Positions 1-12,888 of a DNA stretch of 64,000 bases are shown one piece after another. How positions within the stretch are numbered: position 1 is the stretch's first letter; each line of letters opens with the position of its first letter. A model generated the notes under the pieces. It saw only the letters and a program-made list of their open reading frames with translations, was not told the DNA's origin and made no database searches. Made by a program: the position numbers and the translations under genes. Source of the DNA: Platerodrilus igneus (taxonomy: Eukaryota; Arthropoda; Insecta; Coleoptera; Lycidae). The stretch spans positions 4,726,501 through 4,790,500 of the forward strand of contig JARFIW010001215.1 of NCBI GenBank assembly GCA_036346225.1, read 5' to 3'.

Positions 1-175
1 CCTGTGTAATTATCCTCAAACCAGTCGAGAAGGGGTTGTAGTACTTGCGGTAGTCCTTCTAAGAGCTTCCATACCATTGTCCAAATCATTCTCTGGAACA
101 AAGTCATGGAACAAGTATCATTTTTCTCTTAAACAAAAATTAGCTTATGTGTTATATGTTGCAATCAGTTCCTTT

Positions 176-1103
176 TCACTGTTTCTTCCGTATTTTGTGG
201 GTTAGATAAAAACAATCATTTATACGTGCATCAGGAAAACACTCCCTAAACAAATGAACGGCGGCGATTTCAAAATCCCAAGATGTTGATGTAAATGCTA
301 AAACAGGCTGCAGTTGACGTAGTTGTTGGAACAGCCGCCGATATGTCAGTTGTTGTTCATTAGGTAGCAATGCATTAATAATCAGATGAACTTCGCCATA
401 CAATTTTCCAATATAAACTTGGAAAGATAGTGCAGCGACTGTCTTAAATGTGCCGTCACCATAAAATGTCACAATTACATAATATTTCCACATTACAAAG
501 AAGTCCAAAAATTAAAATTCTGCCAACATTAAGGCCTCTGTCTCAAAGCAAAAAATCTCTTAAACTCTCCTTTCAAATGTATACCTTTTATATTCATTTG
601 GAACTGTGATCTCGTGAAGGTTTTGTGAAGCTGGAGGTGCTGCATCGACTTCATTTTTTTATGCCGTACTAATTTCTTTAGAGCACCCAAGTGCACGTAA
701 TACTACATACAAAGATTGATATTATTATTATAATGATATTGAATTAAAAAATTGAATATCTTTATTTATCTAGGTGCATTCAATTAACTGATTTTTGCAT
801 TATTAAAAATGTAAATAAAACTTATCTTTTCTACCTGAGATAATCCAATCACGTATTCATTTATAACGTGTGAGGTACATTCCTGAGTAGTTACAGAATG
901 TTGCTTTATTTGTGTGATTATCTCGACAGCATCAATTTTTGGCACCATGGCATCTGACTATCTGTGTTCACTGTTTTTACAACTTCTTTGCCAATTATGT
1001 CTAACCTACCTATGCACTGATAATTTTTTTCTGTACATTTCCAGTATTTAATTGTTCTGTCACTATTGTACTTATCAAGAATGTAAGTGAAACTGTCGTA
1101 CAC
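176..1103 (-). pseudogene. FLYWCH zinc finger / MULE transposase-like gene, broken
   Basis: Pieces of one minus-strand gene in several frames. The upstream piece (918-1103) has the FLYWCH finger pattern: TIKYWKCTEKNYQCIGRL followed by KEVVKTV, but the closing His pair is missing. A middle piece near 540-700 reads ITVPNEYKRYTFE, like the linker before the transposase domain. The downstream piece (176-508) has YGDGTFKTV, LLPNEQQLTYRRLF and DFEIAAVHLFRECFP, the hallmark of the MULE (Mutator-like) DDE domain. Family knowledge: FLYWCH-MULE proteins are transposase-derived and abundant in arthropods. Frame breaks and the missing C-terminal half argue for a dead copy rather than a domesticated gene. 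Confidence 0.7.
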
Positions 1104-1993
1104 AATACATGTAAATACCTGACCAAACCCTTTGTCACCCTAGAAATTGCAGCTGCAAATTCGCATTGGCTTGGGACTTTAGTGACTGCTTCGTACAGAT
1201 ACTGACTCAATTTCAATCATGGTCAACCTCATTTTTGTTGCTGTATTATAACGTTCAACCCTGCATTCCGATAGAGAACCCCAGGAAATTAATTTTCATA
1301 AAAACACTTACCCCAGAGATCCTAACTGGGTGCGGAAGTTGTCTTCAGGGGATGGATTTGGGCTGCTTCTGATGGGTGTTACTAACTGGTGATGCTACAC
1401 TGGACGATGCGATAAGAGGGGGGTAGGTAGATGGTAGCCACTAGTCTCAAAATGTAATGCAAATGAATTAATAACATCGTGGGGACCCTTAGAATACTCA
1501 ATTTCATCCAAGAACATTTTATTAGAAATGCTGGTGAAGTCCCTTTTATTATGTATTAAGCTCCAAAACGACAGAATTGTTGTTGATGCTATTCTATATT
1601 TGAATTAGGTACTGTGCATGTGTTACTTCAATACACTTTTTATGTTGTTTCTCAATCTCACAAATTTATCCCTAATAGCAGAATTGACCTTCTTTAAAAG
1701 TTGTCTCAGTTTTTCCCTTCTGTTTCCGATCTTTTATTATTCGGCTATTAAACTAGGCAGGACACTGCTTAAACTTTCTATTTTTTGACATATCAATGTC
1801 ATATAGTTTATTGTAGAAACTTTTTACAGCATCATTCATGTCAGAAGATGATATTAGAAATTCCAAATTTGTTCCATCAAATAAACAACACCTTGTTACA
1901 TGTTATTACTTGTAGTCGATATTTATCTCTTTGGAAATTTTCAGTATGACATTAAATAAATTTTGTCATAATTAAACTAACGTTTTAATTTAG
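1104..1993. other. no recognisable gene
   Basis: AT-rich sequence without a supported coding signal. A 68-codon plus-strand frame at 1166-1372 has no family resemblance. The last bases, ending TTTTAATTTAG at 1993, look like the intron end before the exon at 1994, so the stretch may be largely intron of that host gene. Confidence 0.4.
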
Positions 1994-2502
1994 TTCAGTG
2001 GCAGTCAAGAGAGCATTCTACATATGGATATAGAAGATGTTGCATTAGGAGTAGGATCAAATGATAGTCAAGATTCTGGTAGTCCAAGACGGGGTGGTGT
2101 AAGCCCTCTACCACAAATACGAACTGTTGCATTGCCGGAACGACATGTAAGTACATTAAATACAGCTATTAAGAAATCTTATGTATTTCTTACATTTAGC
2201 GATCGTATGGAAGTTCAATAGATTTAGATCACAGCAGTCGTGCCTCTACGCCTGATGAAACAACACCCAGTTTATCATTATCAAGGCGACAACAACCCGT
2301 CCACCCTGATTTATGTATAAATTGTATTGCTGCTGCCGCTTCGAAAAGTAATCTTGATGATAGTCAGCAAAAAAATTTTGATTTGCCAGTGAGTTCGCGT
2401 TCTATTCAGCAGGTGCTTGCACCTGAGGATATGTTTTCGCACAGTGCGCAAGTGCAAAATTCTAGTGACCATAAAGGAAATGACTCAAAAATGATTTGTT
2501 GA
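1994..2502 (+). CDS. C-terminal two exons of an unrecognised host protein
   Basis: Exon A (1994-2146) starts right after a pyrimidine-rich ...TTTAG that is also an in-frame stop, so a spliced start is needed. It encodes 51 residues including DSQDSGSPRRGG and ends in GTAAGT. A 53-bp intron (2147-2199, ending TTACATTTAG) is followed by exon B (2200-2502): 100 codons in matching phase, including SSIDLDHSSRASTPDETTP and HPDLCINCIAAAA, then TGA. The joined frame is low-complexity, Ser/Pro-rich and polar, like the cytoplasmic tail of a membrane or signalling protein. I do not recognise the family. Candidate poly(A) signals lie at 2729 and 2872. Upstream exons would be outside the window or unrecognised. 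The exact phase match across both splice sites makes a real gene likely. Confidence 0.65.
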
Positions 2503-3430
2503 TTTTTATTTAATTATTGGTGATTAAAAGTGATACTAAAGACTTCATTAAATAAGTCGGTACTTAATTTAGGTAACGTTGCAGTACTTAGGTAACTTTA
2601 AGTACTTTGTTGGTGCTTAAAATTTTTTCCAGTTCGACTTAAAATTGTCATTGACTTAAAAGTTTAACTTTGTATTATTACAATATTACCTGAAGTCGCT
2701 GTTAAGTCTAGTCGTAGGTTGTACTTGAAATAAAATTTAATACATTGTTAGTAGTTCTCCAAATTTACATGGCAATAGATAATGTTTATGTCAACCCACA
2801 TCCCATAAAAGTTATTAGTAACAGTTGTACATATTTTAATTTTACAATTCTTATTCATTTTTTACAAACCTAATAAATATTTACTATTTTGTATAGTTAT
2901 TTAGTAACAACATAGTAGCGAGCCAAATTCAAATAAACTACTATATGAACTTGCAAGTCTAGTTGATGAGTCCTTCAATTGCTTTTCTCAGTGTCTACTC
3001 TTCAAGAAATGTCACTGAGGTTGTAACATTTAGTATAATTTTCCCAACTATACTGTGTGAGCTAGAAATACTGCATCTTTACAATAATATTTAAAGTTTA
3101 AATACTTAATTGAAGTTCTACACAAGTCAACTTTGTTCTTGATCAACGAAACGTAAAGGAATTTTATATTTTAATTAATAAATACTTCCCTTATACAACC
3201 TGATGATGTTTTATATCATTCATGTGACAAAACTCCTATCAGTATGTTGTATGCACTTTTGACATTGAACCAAAGTTGATATGTCACATATTAGCACGGA
3301 CAGTCATTTTTACTGAAACTATATCGAACCTTGACCGAAGTTTATTATGCCCTATAAATTTATACCTCTGTTTTTTGAAATATTAAAGTATTTTATATAT
3401 TACACAAGTCCACACGTATATATTACACTG
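2503..3430 (+). other. 3' UTR-like and intergenic AT-rich sequence
   Basis: No coding signal. AATAAA motifs at about 2729 and 2872 could end the transcript of the upstream exons. The remainder shows nothing recognisable. Confidence 0.35.
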
Positions 3431-3716
3431 TTTGGTTTCTTATTTATTTATTATTTAGTGTATGTTGGAAATATACAGGTCTAAACCTAGTTACATATTT
3501 CCACTAAAAATAAACTAACAAAAAAGAAAAATGTTAACTTAAAATATTGCTTTCCTCACATATTGATGAGAATGCATTACAAATTTTAAATGAACGTGTT
3601 TGATATAACTAGACCGTAAATTCATTTTATACTATAATTCTGTTGTGTGTGGGTGTATGTGTTGGTGTGTGGATGGATGAGGGTTTGTTGTTTTTTAAAT
3701 ATGCGGGTATTACATT

Positions 3717-6442
3717 TTATATAATAATTTTACACAGGTTTCTTTTAAAGCTCTGTAAGGTATTTCCAAACAATGGTATATTGGCTTGTTTAGAAATGTT
3801 ATTATAAATCGACAATGTTTTTATAAATGGTGAGTTCTGCCTTAGATGAGTACGATAGTATGGAATATAAAAGAGATCTCTTCTTCCACCAAAGTGGAGG
3901 GGAGCGTAAAAACCAATTTTACATACTGCAAATCGACAGTCAATATAATTATTAATTATTTTGAACAAAAACGTGAGTGCGATCGCTATCCTACGTTGCT
4001 CTAATTTCATAATATTTAACAATAATCTAGCTTCCACATATGATTGGAACCCAATAAACTTCCCATATTTTTTGTAGTAGATGTACGAGATAAACTTATT
4101 CTGTACAGTCTCTATCATTTGCGAATGCTTACGTGTGCCAGGATACCAGACTGTAATTGCAAACTCTAATTTTGATCTTACCAGTGTATCATATAATACT
4201 CTGATGCATATCTTAAAATTGACACGTATTGCGGATTACAAATCCCAACATTCTATATGAAGATGCACATGGCATATTAATGTGCGTTTCAAAACCCAAG
4301 TTACTAGTAAATACAACTTCCAAATCCTTGATGTTATCGACTAATTTATCATTTAACAATTTGTAAGTATACTGAATTTTATTCAACTTCAGTGAATAAC
4401 TCATCTTAATACATTTATTAATGTTTAGTTGCAATTTATTATCCTTGCACCAGTCTTGTACCTTTAAGTTCTGACTGCAATAAATCACAATTGTGTATAT
4501 TCTTATCTCCATAAATAACTTTAAGTCATCCACAAACAACAAACACTGGCAATTTTGTAATACATCTGGAAAATCATTGATGAAAATCAAGAACATTAAT
4601 GGCCCTAAGTTAATCCCTTGAGGAACCCCGATATCATACGAAATGCAGTTGATAAATAATTTTTATAACAGATGTATGATTTTCTATCTTTCAAATAAGA
4701 CTTAAAAAATTCAAGCATAGGTTTTTCGAAAAACCAAATGCTGCAAGTTTTTTTAATAGTACGTCATGACTAACCCTATCAAATGCTTTTGCAAAGTCCG
4801 CGTATATAACATCAACCTGTCCCCTTTTGTCCAGAACCTCGCTCACATAGTCGACAAAAACAGTTAAGTTCGTTTGTATTGATCTTTTAGGAATAAAACT
4901 GTGCTGATTAGTATTTAATGCTAAATGGATATTACTAAAGATTTTTGTATATAGAATATGTTCAAAAATTTTTGCTGGTGCAGAGAGAATAGAAATAGGT
5001 CTATAATTCCCAATATCATTTAATGCCCCGGATTTATATATTGGTGTCAATTTTGCAAGTTTCCACTTAGTAGGAAATACTCCGGTCTTCAAGGGCAAGT
5101 TGAAAAGAATATTTAGGGGGCGCACCAGGAATTCCATACACCCTTTGAAGATGAAGGGAGGAATCCCGTCTGGTCCCGCAGACCTATTAGCTTTCATTTG
5201 TTTTATAGCAGTTTCGATATCTGTATCTGTAACAAAGCTAATGTGAAATACATCCAATAGGTTGTTCTTCATCTCGGAGTCATAATTCAACTCGTAGTTA
5301 GATTCTTCACTGTACACAGATGAAAAATAGTCTGAAAACCCATTTGCAATCGACTCTAACGTATCAAGCTGATCACTATCGTACACGAAGTTTAGTGTGT
5401 CACAATTCTTTTTCCTACTATTGGATATAAAATACCAGAATACTGAAGGATCCGCGTAATCCCATTTTCCACACAATTGATGTAATTCTTATAAGCAGCC
5501 GCAATATCTTTTTGATTTTGCTCTTAGGTACTTAAACCATTCATTATGAAACGTCTATGTGTTTTTGTATTTATGGTGAAAATTTTTTAATTTTACATCA
5601 TCGATTATCTGCGTATTAAACCAAATGGGAAAGTTTAAATTTTTCATAGAGTAGTATGGGACACATAGTTCTATTATGTTGTACCAAACATCATAGAAAG
5701 CAGCTACTGCATCATTTATATCAGTATAAGTATTAAGAAAATCAAAATGTGTATTGTGCAATATGTTCTACATCAATAAATAATTTTCTCTTTTAAAATT
5801 ATGTTGATTACTTGATTTTAATTTTATAAAAATGTGTTTATTTACTTTTAATCCAATAACCAGCGCTGGATGGTATGGGTCCGATTTAACAAGACCTAAT
5901 ATCTGATAACATAACATCTACATGTACTGTGGATAGTACTAAGTCAAGTGTTTTTTTGGAGATATTCATTATATTGCTGTATGAGGTTAGATTACAAAAA
6001 TTAAGAAGTTCAGAAACTTTCCTGTAAATAATATTGCTACTGTCAAATTTAAATTTATTGCCGTTTACAAGAGGTAAGTTATAATCTTCAATTAATATCA
6101 TTTTGACATCCAAGGATATAAACAGATTAGATAATACATCAATGTATTCCTGATACACATCAGCGGTTGGACCTGGTGGAAAATAGTTGATGCATAGTAA
6201 ATACGTAACTCCGCCAAGGCTTATATAACACCCCTACCTCTTCGTTTACTTTCCGGATCTCTATCTTTTCTGTAAACAGTGTACCTTTTGTCAAATATTT
6301 CCGAATCATATATTCCTGCATGTAACCATGTTTCAGTAAGGCATATAATATCGAAATTACCATTTAATACATTCAAACGAAATTCTTGTGTTTTCGTTCT
6401 GAGTCCTCTAACATTCTGGTAGTATATTTCGATACACCTCAT
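3717..6442 (-). pseudogene. LINE ORF2: AP endonuclease plus reverse transcriptase, broken
   Basis: Endonuclease: YYQNVRGLRTKTQEF and CLTETWL at 6221-6442; the GDFN-like site is altered to EDYNLP at about 6090; 5555-5761 is the linker. Reverse transcriptase: 4691-5476 has SAGPDGIPPFIF, NYRPISILSAPAKIFE and YADFAKAFDRVSHDVLLKKL (first catalytic Asp present); 4213-4596 carries LLFVDDLKLF in place of the usual (F/Y)ADD. 3717-4118 is the typical C-terminal tail with IETVQNKFISYIYY, LEQRRIAIALTFLFKIINN and a final SFKRNLCKI. At least five frame changes or stops occur, so no functional enzyme can be made. Confidence 0.85.
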
Positions 6443-6973
6443 TCTTTATGCAGTTTTAAGGTTTTAATGAAATAGATTTAGTTTGATGTGGTACGCTATC
6501 TGTGCTTGAATAGATGTTTGACGTATGTGTGTTATGTATGTATAAGTGTATTTCGTACTACAAAATGAAACACAGATGTCTATAAACGATGCTAGCAATA
6601 TGTCTAAACCAAGCACAATATATAATAATTTATTTGAATTAAAATACATAATGTGTTAAATAGTGCATGTGAGTAATGATAACAATAGGGCAATAGGAAA
6701 AAATTATTTCTATGAATTTATCCAACCGCAACACGCAAATATTTTTACACCTATACCATTATTGCCACATAAATTTTGTACAGTGATAATTTATTAAATT
6801 ATGATTCATTATTAGTTTAAATTATGCTTGTATGCAATGGAAATAATATGTTTATTTAAATTATAATTCATTATGGTAGGGTTAATAGTGGTTATAAGTA
6901 AAAGAAAATAAAATGGAGACAATACAACAATAATATAAATTGCAAATTATTTAGCGACTTTTGCAATTTGTAA

Positions 6974-7740
6974 CTATTTCTTATTGCTACGAGTCTGATA
7001 GCATTTTTGTGAAGCAGACTTACTTTGCACTTCATGGTCTTCCTGGATCTTCTGGTTTTCCAAGAAGACTTGGATATCATGAACAGCATTTCTACTGTCC
7101 ATTTTTACATCATCGATATGTCTAACAACCAACTTCCTATTATCCGGTAAAACAATAAATTTTCCCATCATTACTCCATGCTTTGTTTTTGCTAACTAAA
7201 GATTGTACTTGTTTCATTAACGAAAGCTTCTTTGTGGTAAGGGACTCTGTTACTACTAAACGTGTGCCTTTTAGTTTGTTTTTGTTTGACCATATTAATC
7301 TCCTATACCGATAAGAACAGAATTTCACCACGACTGGCCTTGGTCGATTATTCACCAGTTTTCCTAGTCGATGAATGTTATCAATCATTACTTCTGAATT
7401 AAATTTTTCTATTCCCAGTGAGTCATGAAATATATTTACTAATATTTGTTCAAGATTTTCATCCTTTTTTTCTTGTATACCATGGATAATCAAAGAATTT
7501 CGTCTGCCATACTGCTCAAGATCATCCATTTTATTGCTCATATTATCTATTAGACTTTTTAACGTAGTAACACTATTTATCATAAGTTTTAAATTCCATA
7601 AATCCGGATTCAAGGCTAACAACACTTTGATTACCAGTAATGCCGCTTGCACTTTGAAGTTTTGTTTCAAAATTGCGAATTTGAGTGTCAAATTGTTCTT
7701 GTAGCGTATTTATAGTTTTATTTAAATTGCTTATATCCAT
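6974..7740 (-). pseudogene. LINE ORF1 protein (coiled coil plus RRM-like domain), frameshifted
   Basis: Start chosen at MDISNLNKTINTLQEQF (7738-7740), which opens a predicted coiled coil. The next frame (7140-7691) carries EQYGRRNSLIIHGIQEKKDE and IDNIHRLGKL, the core of the LINE ORF1 (L1 ORF1p/transposase_22-like) RNA-binding domain, then LVVTESLTTKK. A third frame (to 6974) continues from the point where SNDGKIY breaks, reading GKFIVLPDNRKLVVRHIDDV. So one protein is spread over three frames. The family role is nucleic-acid chaperone binding the LINE RNA. Confidence 0.75.
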
Positions 7741-8050
7741 TGTTATTAAACTAATAACACAAATAACCGATTCACGATATGACCTATTCCAAATGCAGTT
7801 TACGATAACGATAACAGGCATGTTTTTAAGTTTTTAGATAAGACGCATAAATGAATTAAAATTATTAATGTTTTCTCGTGAAATTATTAATTCTTGAAAG
7901 TTTTACCACCCCCAAATAAATAATGAATTGGTCGCTCAATAAACACTTTGAACCCGATATACTGATCGGAAATTAATTACACTATTTACTACTATTTTAA
8001 CTAAAAATTGTGCACGGTTTAATGAGATGTTTACTCGACCATGTTCAACG

Positions 8051-9524
8051 CGATATAGACATGTGGTTGATAGGAATTTCCTGAAACTTAGCAACATTCA
8101 GGAAATTCTGCAATGTTGCTAGTTTAATTGTAATTAGGTAAAGCGCTTGATTTAGTTAATTTGTTTTAACTTTAGGATGATGTCACAACTGAATAAAATT
8201 CTACACTGCCAATGTTAGTTTAAATTCTAATATATTTAACGAAAGATATACAAATATTCCCATTGGCAGATGTCGAATGAAAAATACTTCGTTTGTAAGA
8301 GGAATCGATGGCAACACCGTAAAAAACTACCAACCTTTATGGTATTAAATGACAGTATCCTTCAAGCGCAATTTCAGGTATTCATTTGCATAGTTATCAA
8401 CATCTCATTACTACATTTAACATCATCCTAAATTTAAAGCCAATGGACTGTATTTTTGAAAGATATAAATATGCTCAAACTTATTTCTATTATTATTGTT
8501 TAGAAAAAAGTCTTATAAATACATGAATGAGTTCACTATATTTCTAGGGCTAGTTTGTGTTTTTCTTCTATGATAAATAATATAAATTCAATCGGACAGG
8601 TACATAATCTTTCTGGTGAAAAACGTGCTTTCTTTTTTTACATGACTGGTGGGTAATCGAATGGTGATGTTTCTTTAACAGAAATTGTAATGCAGTGCAT
8701 TATGCGACTTGACTTAGATGGGAATGCATAGTACTTAATCTTGAATGGACTAATTTGTTGATGGAACACCCTGTAGAATCTTTAGCTCATTGTAACATAA
8801 TCAACTTTAAAACTGTACAAATCTTTTACTTGTTTACAAAATTTTCCAGTCGCTTTTACTTGTAATTTCATATTTCAGAAGTTGCTTGCACTGCATTTAC
8901 TCATTCTAGCCAAATATTTACATCACAATTCCGGTAGTAATGCACTAATTTCTTTACTAGAAAATACAGCAGGACATGCTTTTTTGTAATTTGAAATCTT
9001 TGGTGTAACCCCTTTCAGCTTTACTTGGGATGGGGTGTTTTGTTGTTGAAATAATAAAATTGCACGTACTGTCGTTTGAATAATTTGTCAATTTTAAGGG
9101 CTAACGGTCTGCGTCGTATTAATTAATTCCACGTTGGCAGTTTCAACATCACTTATGGCGGCCATACTGTGCTACGTGCATCGACGTAGCCTAAAGAAAA
9201 AAACCCAAAGAAAGAAAATGGCTGCGCTCAACCGGTGCGTAGGCGGGGTCTTACACATGCAAAATAAAGAGAGGTCTGAAATAAAAATATACTCACCCAT
9301 GCACAATTAAACATATACAAACGAAAAACCTCTAATTTAAAAAAAAATTATGTACAAAAGCACAATAGTACCAACGAATGAACAATCCATAAGTACACGT
9401 TATACATATTTAGAAAATCAAACAAAAAAAAAATCATTTTTAACATGACGAGCTGCCATTTTTAGGTACCTACCCCTTACATTATTTAGCAACAATGCAA
9501 CAAAAAAAAAACCCAACTGTAACA
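8051..9524. other. no recognisable gene
   Basis: AT-rich. A small hairpin at about 8089-8126 pairs AGCAACATT with AATGTTGCT. A locally GC-richer patch at 9115-9250 contains GGCGGCCAT and a short frame starting ATGGCTGCGCTC that ends without a clear gene. Confidence 0.3.
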
Positions 9525-9776
9525 CTAAAAACCACAGCTCTTAATGGTTGTAAATTTTGTAAGGGCTTCCTCTTCAGAGCTAGCCAACATCAATTCACAA
9601 TGTTGCTGAATGTGTACCCATAAGGAGCGTAAACGGGCAAACTTATTATCAGTAACATCCCCAGTAAAGTCGTCAGAAGACGGTCCAAGTTCAGTAAGCG
9701 TGCGTTTAATAGCCTCATGATCTTCTGTAATCGTAATTGTAAAAGGGCTAGGAGTAAAAGATTGATTCATTTCCAC
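9525..9776 (-). CDS. 83-residue ORF, unrecognised
   Basis: Opens MEMNQSFTPSPFTITITED and is acidic, with balanced composition (ELGPSSDDFTGDV, RLRSLWVHIQQHCELML). It lacks the Phe/Ile/Asn skew of random frames here, so it could be a real exon or a piece of an element. No domain is recognised, no partner exon was found, and the upstream side has no clear promoter. Could also be a chance frame. Confidence 0.3.
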   Translation of the reverse strand: MEMNQSFTPSPFTITITEDHEAIKRTLTELGPSSDDFTGDVTDNKFARLRSLWVHIQQHCELMLASSEEEALTKFTTIKSCGF

Positions 9777-10648
9777 TTAAATCGCGTTGCGGACGGCTTT
9801 ACGCAACCCTTCTACTTTAATGTTCGAGTCAAATCCTCGAGAAGATAATTCATATTGGAGTTTGGGTTTTAACAGCATATTTACATCCAACCTCCACGTA
9901 ACCATTGTGACAAAAGAAATACACACTATATATCAGAGTAATGCAAAATCACCAACCTCCACCGAATAAACTATAAAATATCAGAAGTGAATTGCAACAT
10001 ATGAAATAGTATTTAAAAACTGGGACTTGTAATTAAATCCATATGTTTATTTCAAGTATACTAAAAATACTAAAATACTAAAGATAATTGTTTTATTTCT
10101 GCCAATACATAGAGAAGTTTGAAAAACGAATTGTAAATTATTTTAAAACCACAAGAGTGTAAATAAACCAAATTATATTTTGTTGTAGTATAAGCAACTT
10201 ATAAAAAGTGTGGGAATTGTTAGGATATTCATTAAAGTGCACCTCAAATATGAGCTTTTGAAGTTTTAGTAGAATAAATTCCATGCAATATGTTATAATT
10301 TTAATAGACATTGCTATAATTATCATAAAAGGGAACCATGCACTTGGTATTAGCTAGACATTGACAAAGCAGAATACATAGATGTCATCCTGTCAGAATA
10401 ATAAACTGGAAAAGCATGGGATTGATGAAAAAGCACTCTATACAATGCATTATTCAGATGCTGTGCCATGAAAATACGCACGTCCAGACTTACCAAAAGA
10501 TTACGTAATCTTTTATACATTAGACTACGTATGTCATTATAGGGTTTCAGATAAAAAAATACCAATACACCTACGTAAATTACAGTATAGTAGGGTTTTC
10601 ATACGTGTTATTTGTCATAAACATATCAATATTGTACAATAATATGAA
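9777..10648. other. no recognisable gene
   Basis: AT-rich with no domain, repeat pair or splice-flanked frame that I can support. Confidence 0.3.
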
Positions 10649-10852
10649 AAACCCCGGACAAGATACGGAATAGAAGGAAAATTGAAAGAATAAAGCCAAT
10701 TAAGATTGATTCCAAAAATCGGTCACCTGAACACGTCAAAAACGTAGAAAGACAAAAGAGCCAGAGGGAGGGGGGTGTCTTAATGCTCGATCCCCCCAGA
10801 GAGATTAATTTAAGGGGAATTAATATAAGTGAATGGCTTAGCATAAGGTAAA
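10649..10852 (+). pseudogene. possible exon or retrocopy fragment, unrecognised
   Basis: A 68-codon open stretch preceded by TGA and closed by a donor-like AAG/GTAAAG and an in-frame TAA. It reads KIERIKPIKIDSKNRSPEHV then VLMLDPPREINLRGINI and SEWLSIR, charged and protein-like compared with surrounding frames. No ATG start and only a weak acceptor (GGACAAG). It may be an internal exon, a decayed retrocopy or chance. Confidence 0.25.
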
Positions 10853-11344
10853 GTTCGAAACGTCTGCGGGCAGAATTTGCTCGTTATGGCTGTGTGTAGG
10901 GAGTGAAACTGGATTTGTTCATCCTACCATTAATTTGGGAACTTTGAAATAACATTGTAGTGAAAAATAAGAAAAACTAGTGTAGTCTGGACGTTATCTG
11001 AATTTGAGGAAGTAAACTGTAAGTAATAGTATAGACTTATGTAGGGTTCAGCAAACATAGACATAAATAGATTTTGACTTTTTTTTTCCGACATAGGACG
11101 TAGATCGAAAGATTAATTTTTTAGCAGTAAACTATTAAGAGATGTGTAGGTGTTAGGTATTTTGCAAAGGGAAAGGTGGTAATGCAACATTGGTATTATG
11201 CTGTTTCTTGTTTGGTAAACAACATTACCATTAATTTGGGATTGGTTAGTGTAACAATTAAATAGGAAAGCAGGAAAATGTGGAGCTGTATTGTTTTGTT
11301 ACTGGATTGGGTTAAGTTTTTCTTTAGAGTTTAGTTCAAGATTA
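10853..11344. other. no recognisable gene
   Basis: AT-rich stretch between the possible exon and the Harbinger left terminus; nothing supported. Confidence 0.3.
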
Positions 11345-11582
11345 CCTGGGTGGCAATTTTGACCCTTCGTAAATTGAAAACGTATGCATAATGTTACAAA
11401 TTCTGGATTTCCGATTTTTGACACAACGGATAGTTTCGTGTTCGTAAAGTTGCACGTTTTTGTGTGAGCAGGAAAATCGTGATTTGTTACATTTGTTTTG
11501 ATTTTATTGTTGTGTAGTTTTTGTTTGCCATATCCTATTTTCTTATTGTTATTTAATTATTGTAGTTGTTTGATTTATTGTG

Positions 11583-12888
11583 ATGGATGAGCTTATGCAA
11601 GTACTAGCAATGTGTAACCTCGAAAATGCGGAACTGCACAACAGACCTAACAATATAAGGAACTTCAAAGATTCTTTATTTCGTTAAATGATATACAATT
11701 TTTAAAAATGTTTTGACTTTCAAAAGATTTGTGCATGTATTTAATAAAAACCTAATGCTCTACATGAGACCCCAAGAACAAGAAAGCGATTTAAGGATTT
11801 AAACCAGGGTAATAGTATTTATCAGGTACTTTGTTTATTATTCTCATCGCTTTTATTAAAATTTTAGGTTTTAGCAGCGCTTAAGTCTTTTGGAAGTGGT
11901 AGTTATCAACCAGACATTGGTGCTAATAAATTTATTGATGTATCTCAACCGTCCGTTAGTGTATCCATCAAAGAAGTTACAGATGCACTAAATTGACTAC
12001 CAATATTTAATAAGTGGGTTTGCTTTTCAAACTCTATTGAGAAGTTAAATGTCAGAACAGAGTAAGGAAATGTTCATCAACTGCTAACACACTTTAAATA
12101 TAATACTTATTTTCAGGTTTTACAAGCAACATCAATTGCCAGGAGCTATAGGATGTATAGATTGGACCCATGTAGCAATCGTTCCTCCGAATTCAAATAA
12201 TCCTGAATATCTGGAACACATCTATGTAAACCGAAAGAATTACCATTCAGACAACGTTCAATTATAAGAACTTTATAACTTGTTTGAATATTCATTTTAA
12301 GTATAATAATATAGATATGCGATGCTGACTTGAAAATTTTAAATGTTAATGCCAAATTCTCTGGTAGTAGTAATGATGCCTACATCTGGAATCAATCCAA
12401 TGTTCAAAGAAAATTGAGAAATGCTGCTGGTCATTACGATTGTTTCCTCTTAGGTAATGATCCACACAGTATGTAAAATATTCCTTGTGGTTAAGCTTGA
12501 AAAAAAGTTCCAAATTATTCTGAAATGTTTCTATTTTAATTGTTATTGGTGACTGCGGCTATCCTCTACATACTTGGCTACAACACCTTTTCAAGAATTT
12601 CATGAAAATTCACTTGAAAGAAGTACATTGACATGCACAAGAGGACTTGAGTTAAAATAGAATGCTTGTAATTGCGTTTTAAAATCTCGATTTCTCGGTG
12701 TACTCAAGCACCGAAAATTGCAATATAAGCCTACAACCACAAGCAAAATTATAAATGCTTGTGCTGTTCTTAACAATATGTGTAGAGAATATAATGTATC
12801 GATTAACGATGAGAAAATTGATAATGTAGATTTTGGAATGAACAGTGGTGACTGTGAAAACAAAGATGATGCAACAAGAGCACACTAA
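11583..12888 (+). pseudogene. HARBI1-like DDE transposase
   Basis: Opens at ATG 11583 (MDELMQVLAMCNLENAEL). After a degenerate stretch a possible acceptor TTTTAG leads into LAALKSFGSGSYQPDIGANK and DVSQPSVSVSIKEVTDALN (11868-11993), the Harbinger N-terminal core. After CAG at 12116 comes FYKQHQLPGAIGCIDWTHVA with the first catalytic Asp and NRKNYHSDNVQ. From 12315: ICDADLKILNVNAKFSGSSN then DAYIWNQS. From about 12551: GDCGYPLHTW with the second Asp, and KSRFLGVLKHRKLQYKP to the end. The segment before KSRF, where the Glu lies, has a TAG. In-frame TGA at 11994 and other breaks make it non-functional. Several junctions look intronic. Confidence 0.8.

Larger units (their letters stand above)
3440..8050 (-). 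mobile_element. Jockey/CR1-like LINE, degenerate, nearly full length
   Basis: Minus-strand non-LTR retrotransposon with ORF1 (6974-7740) then ORF2 (3717-6442), the usual order. The outer limits are estimates: 3' UTR runs to roughly 3440 and the 5' leader may reach about 8050. No target duplication was identified. Frame changes in both ORFs show the copy is inactive. It is a different family from the plus-strand LINE at 15.8-20.1 kb, though the ORF1 domains are alike. Confidence 0.8.
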
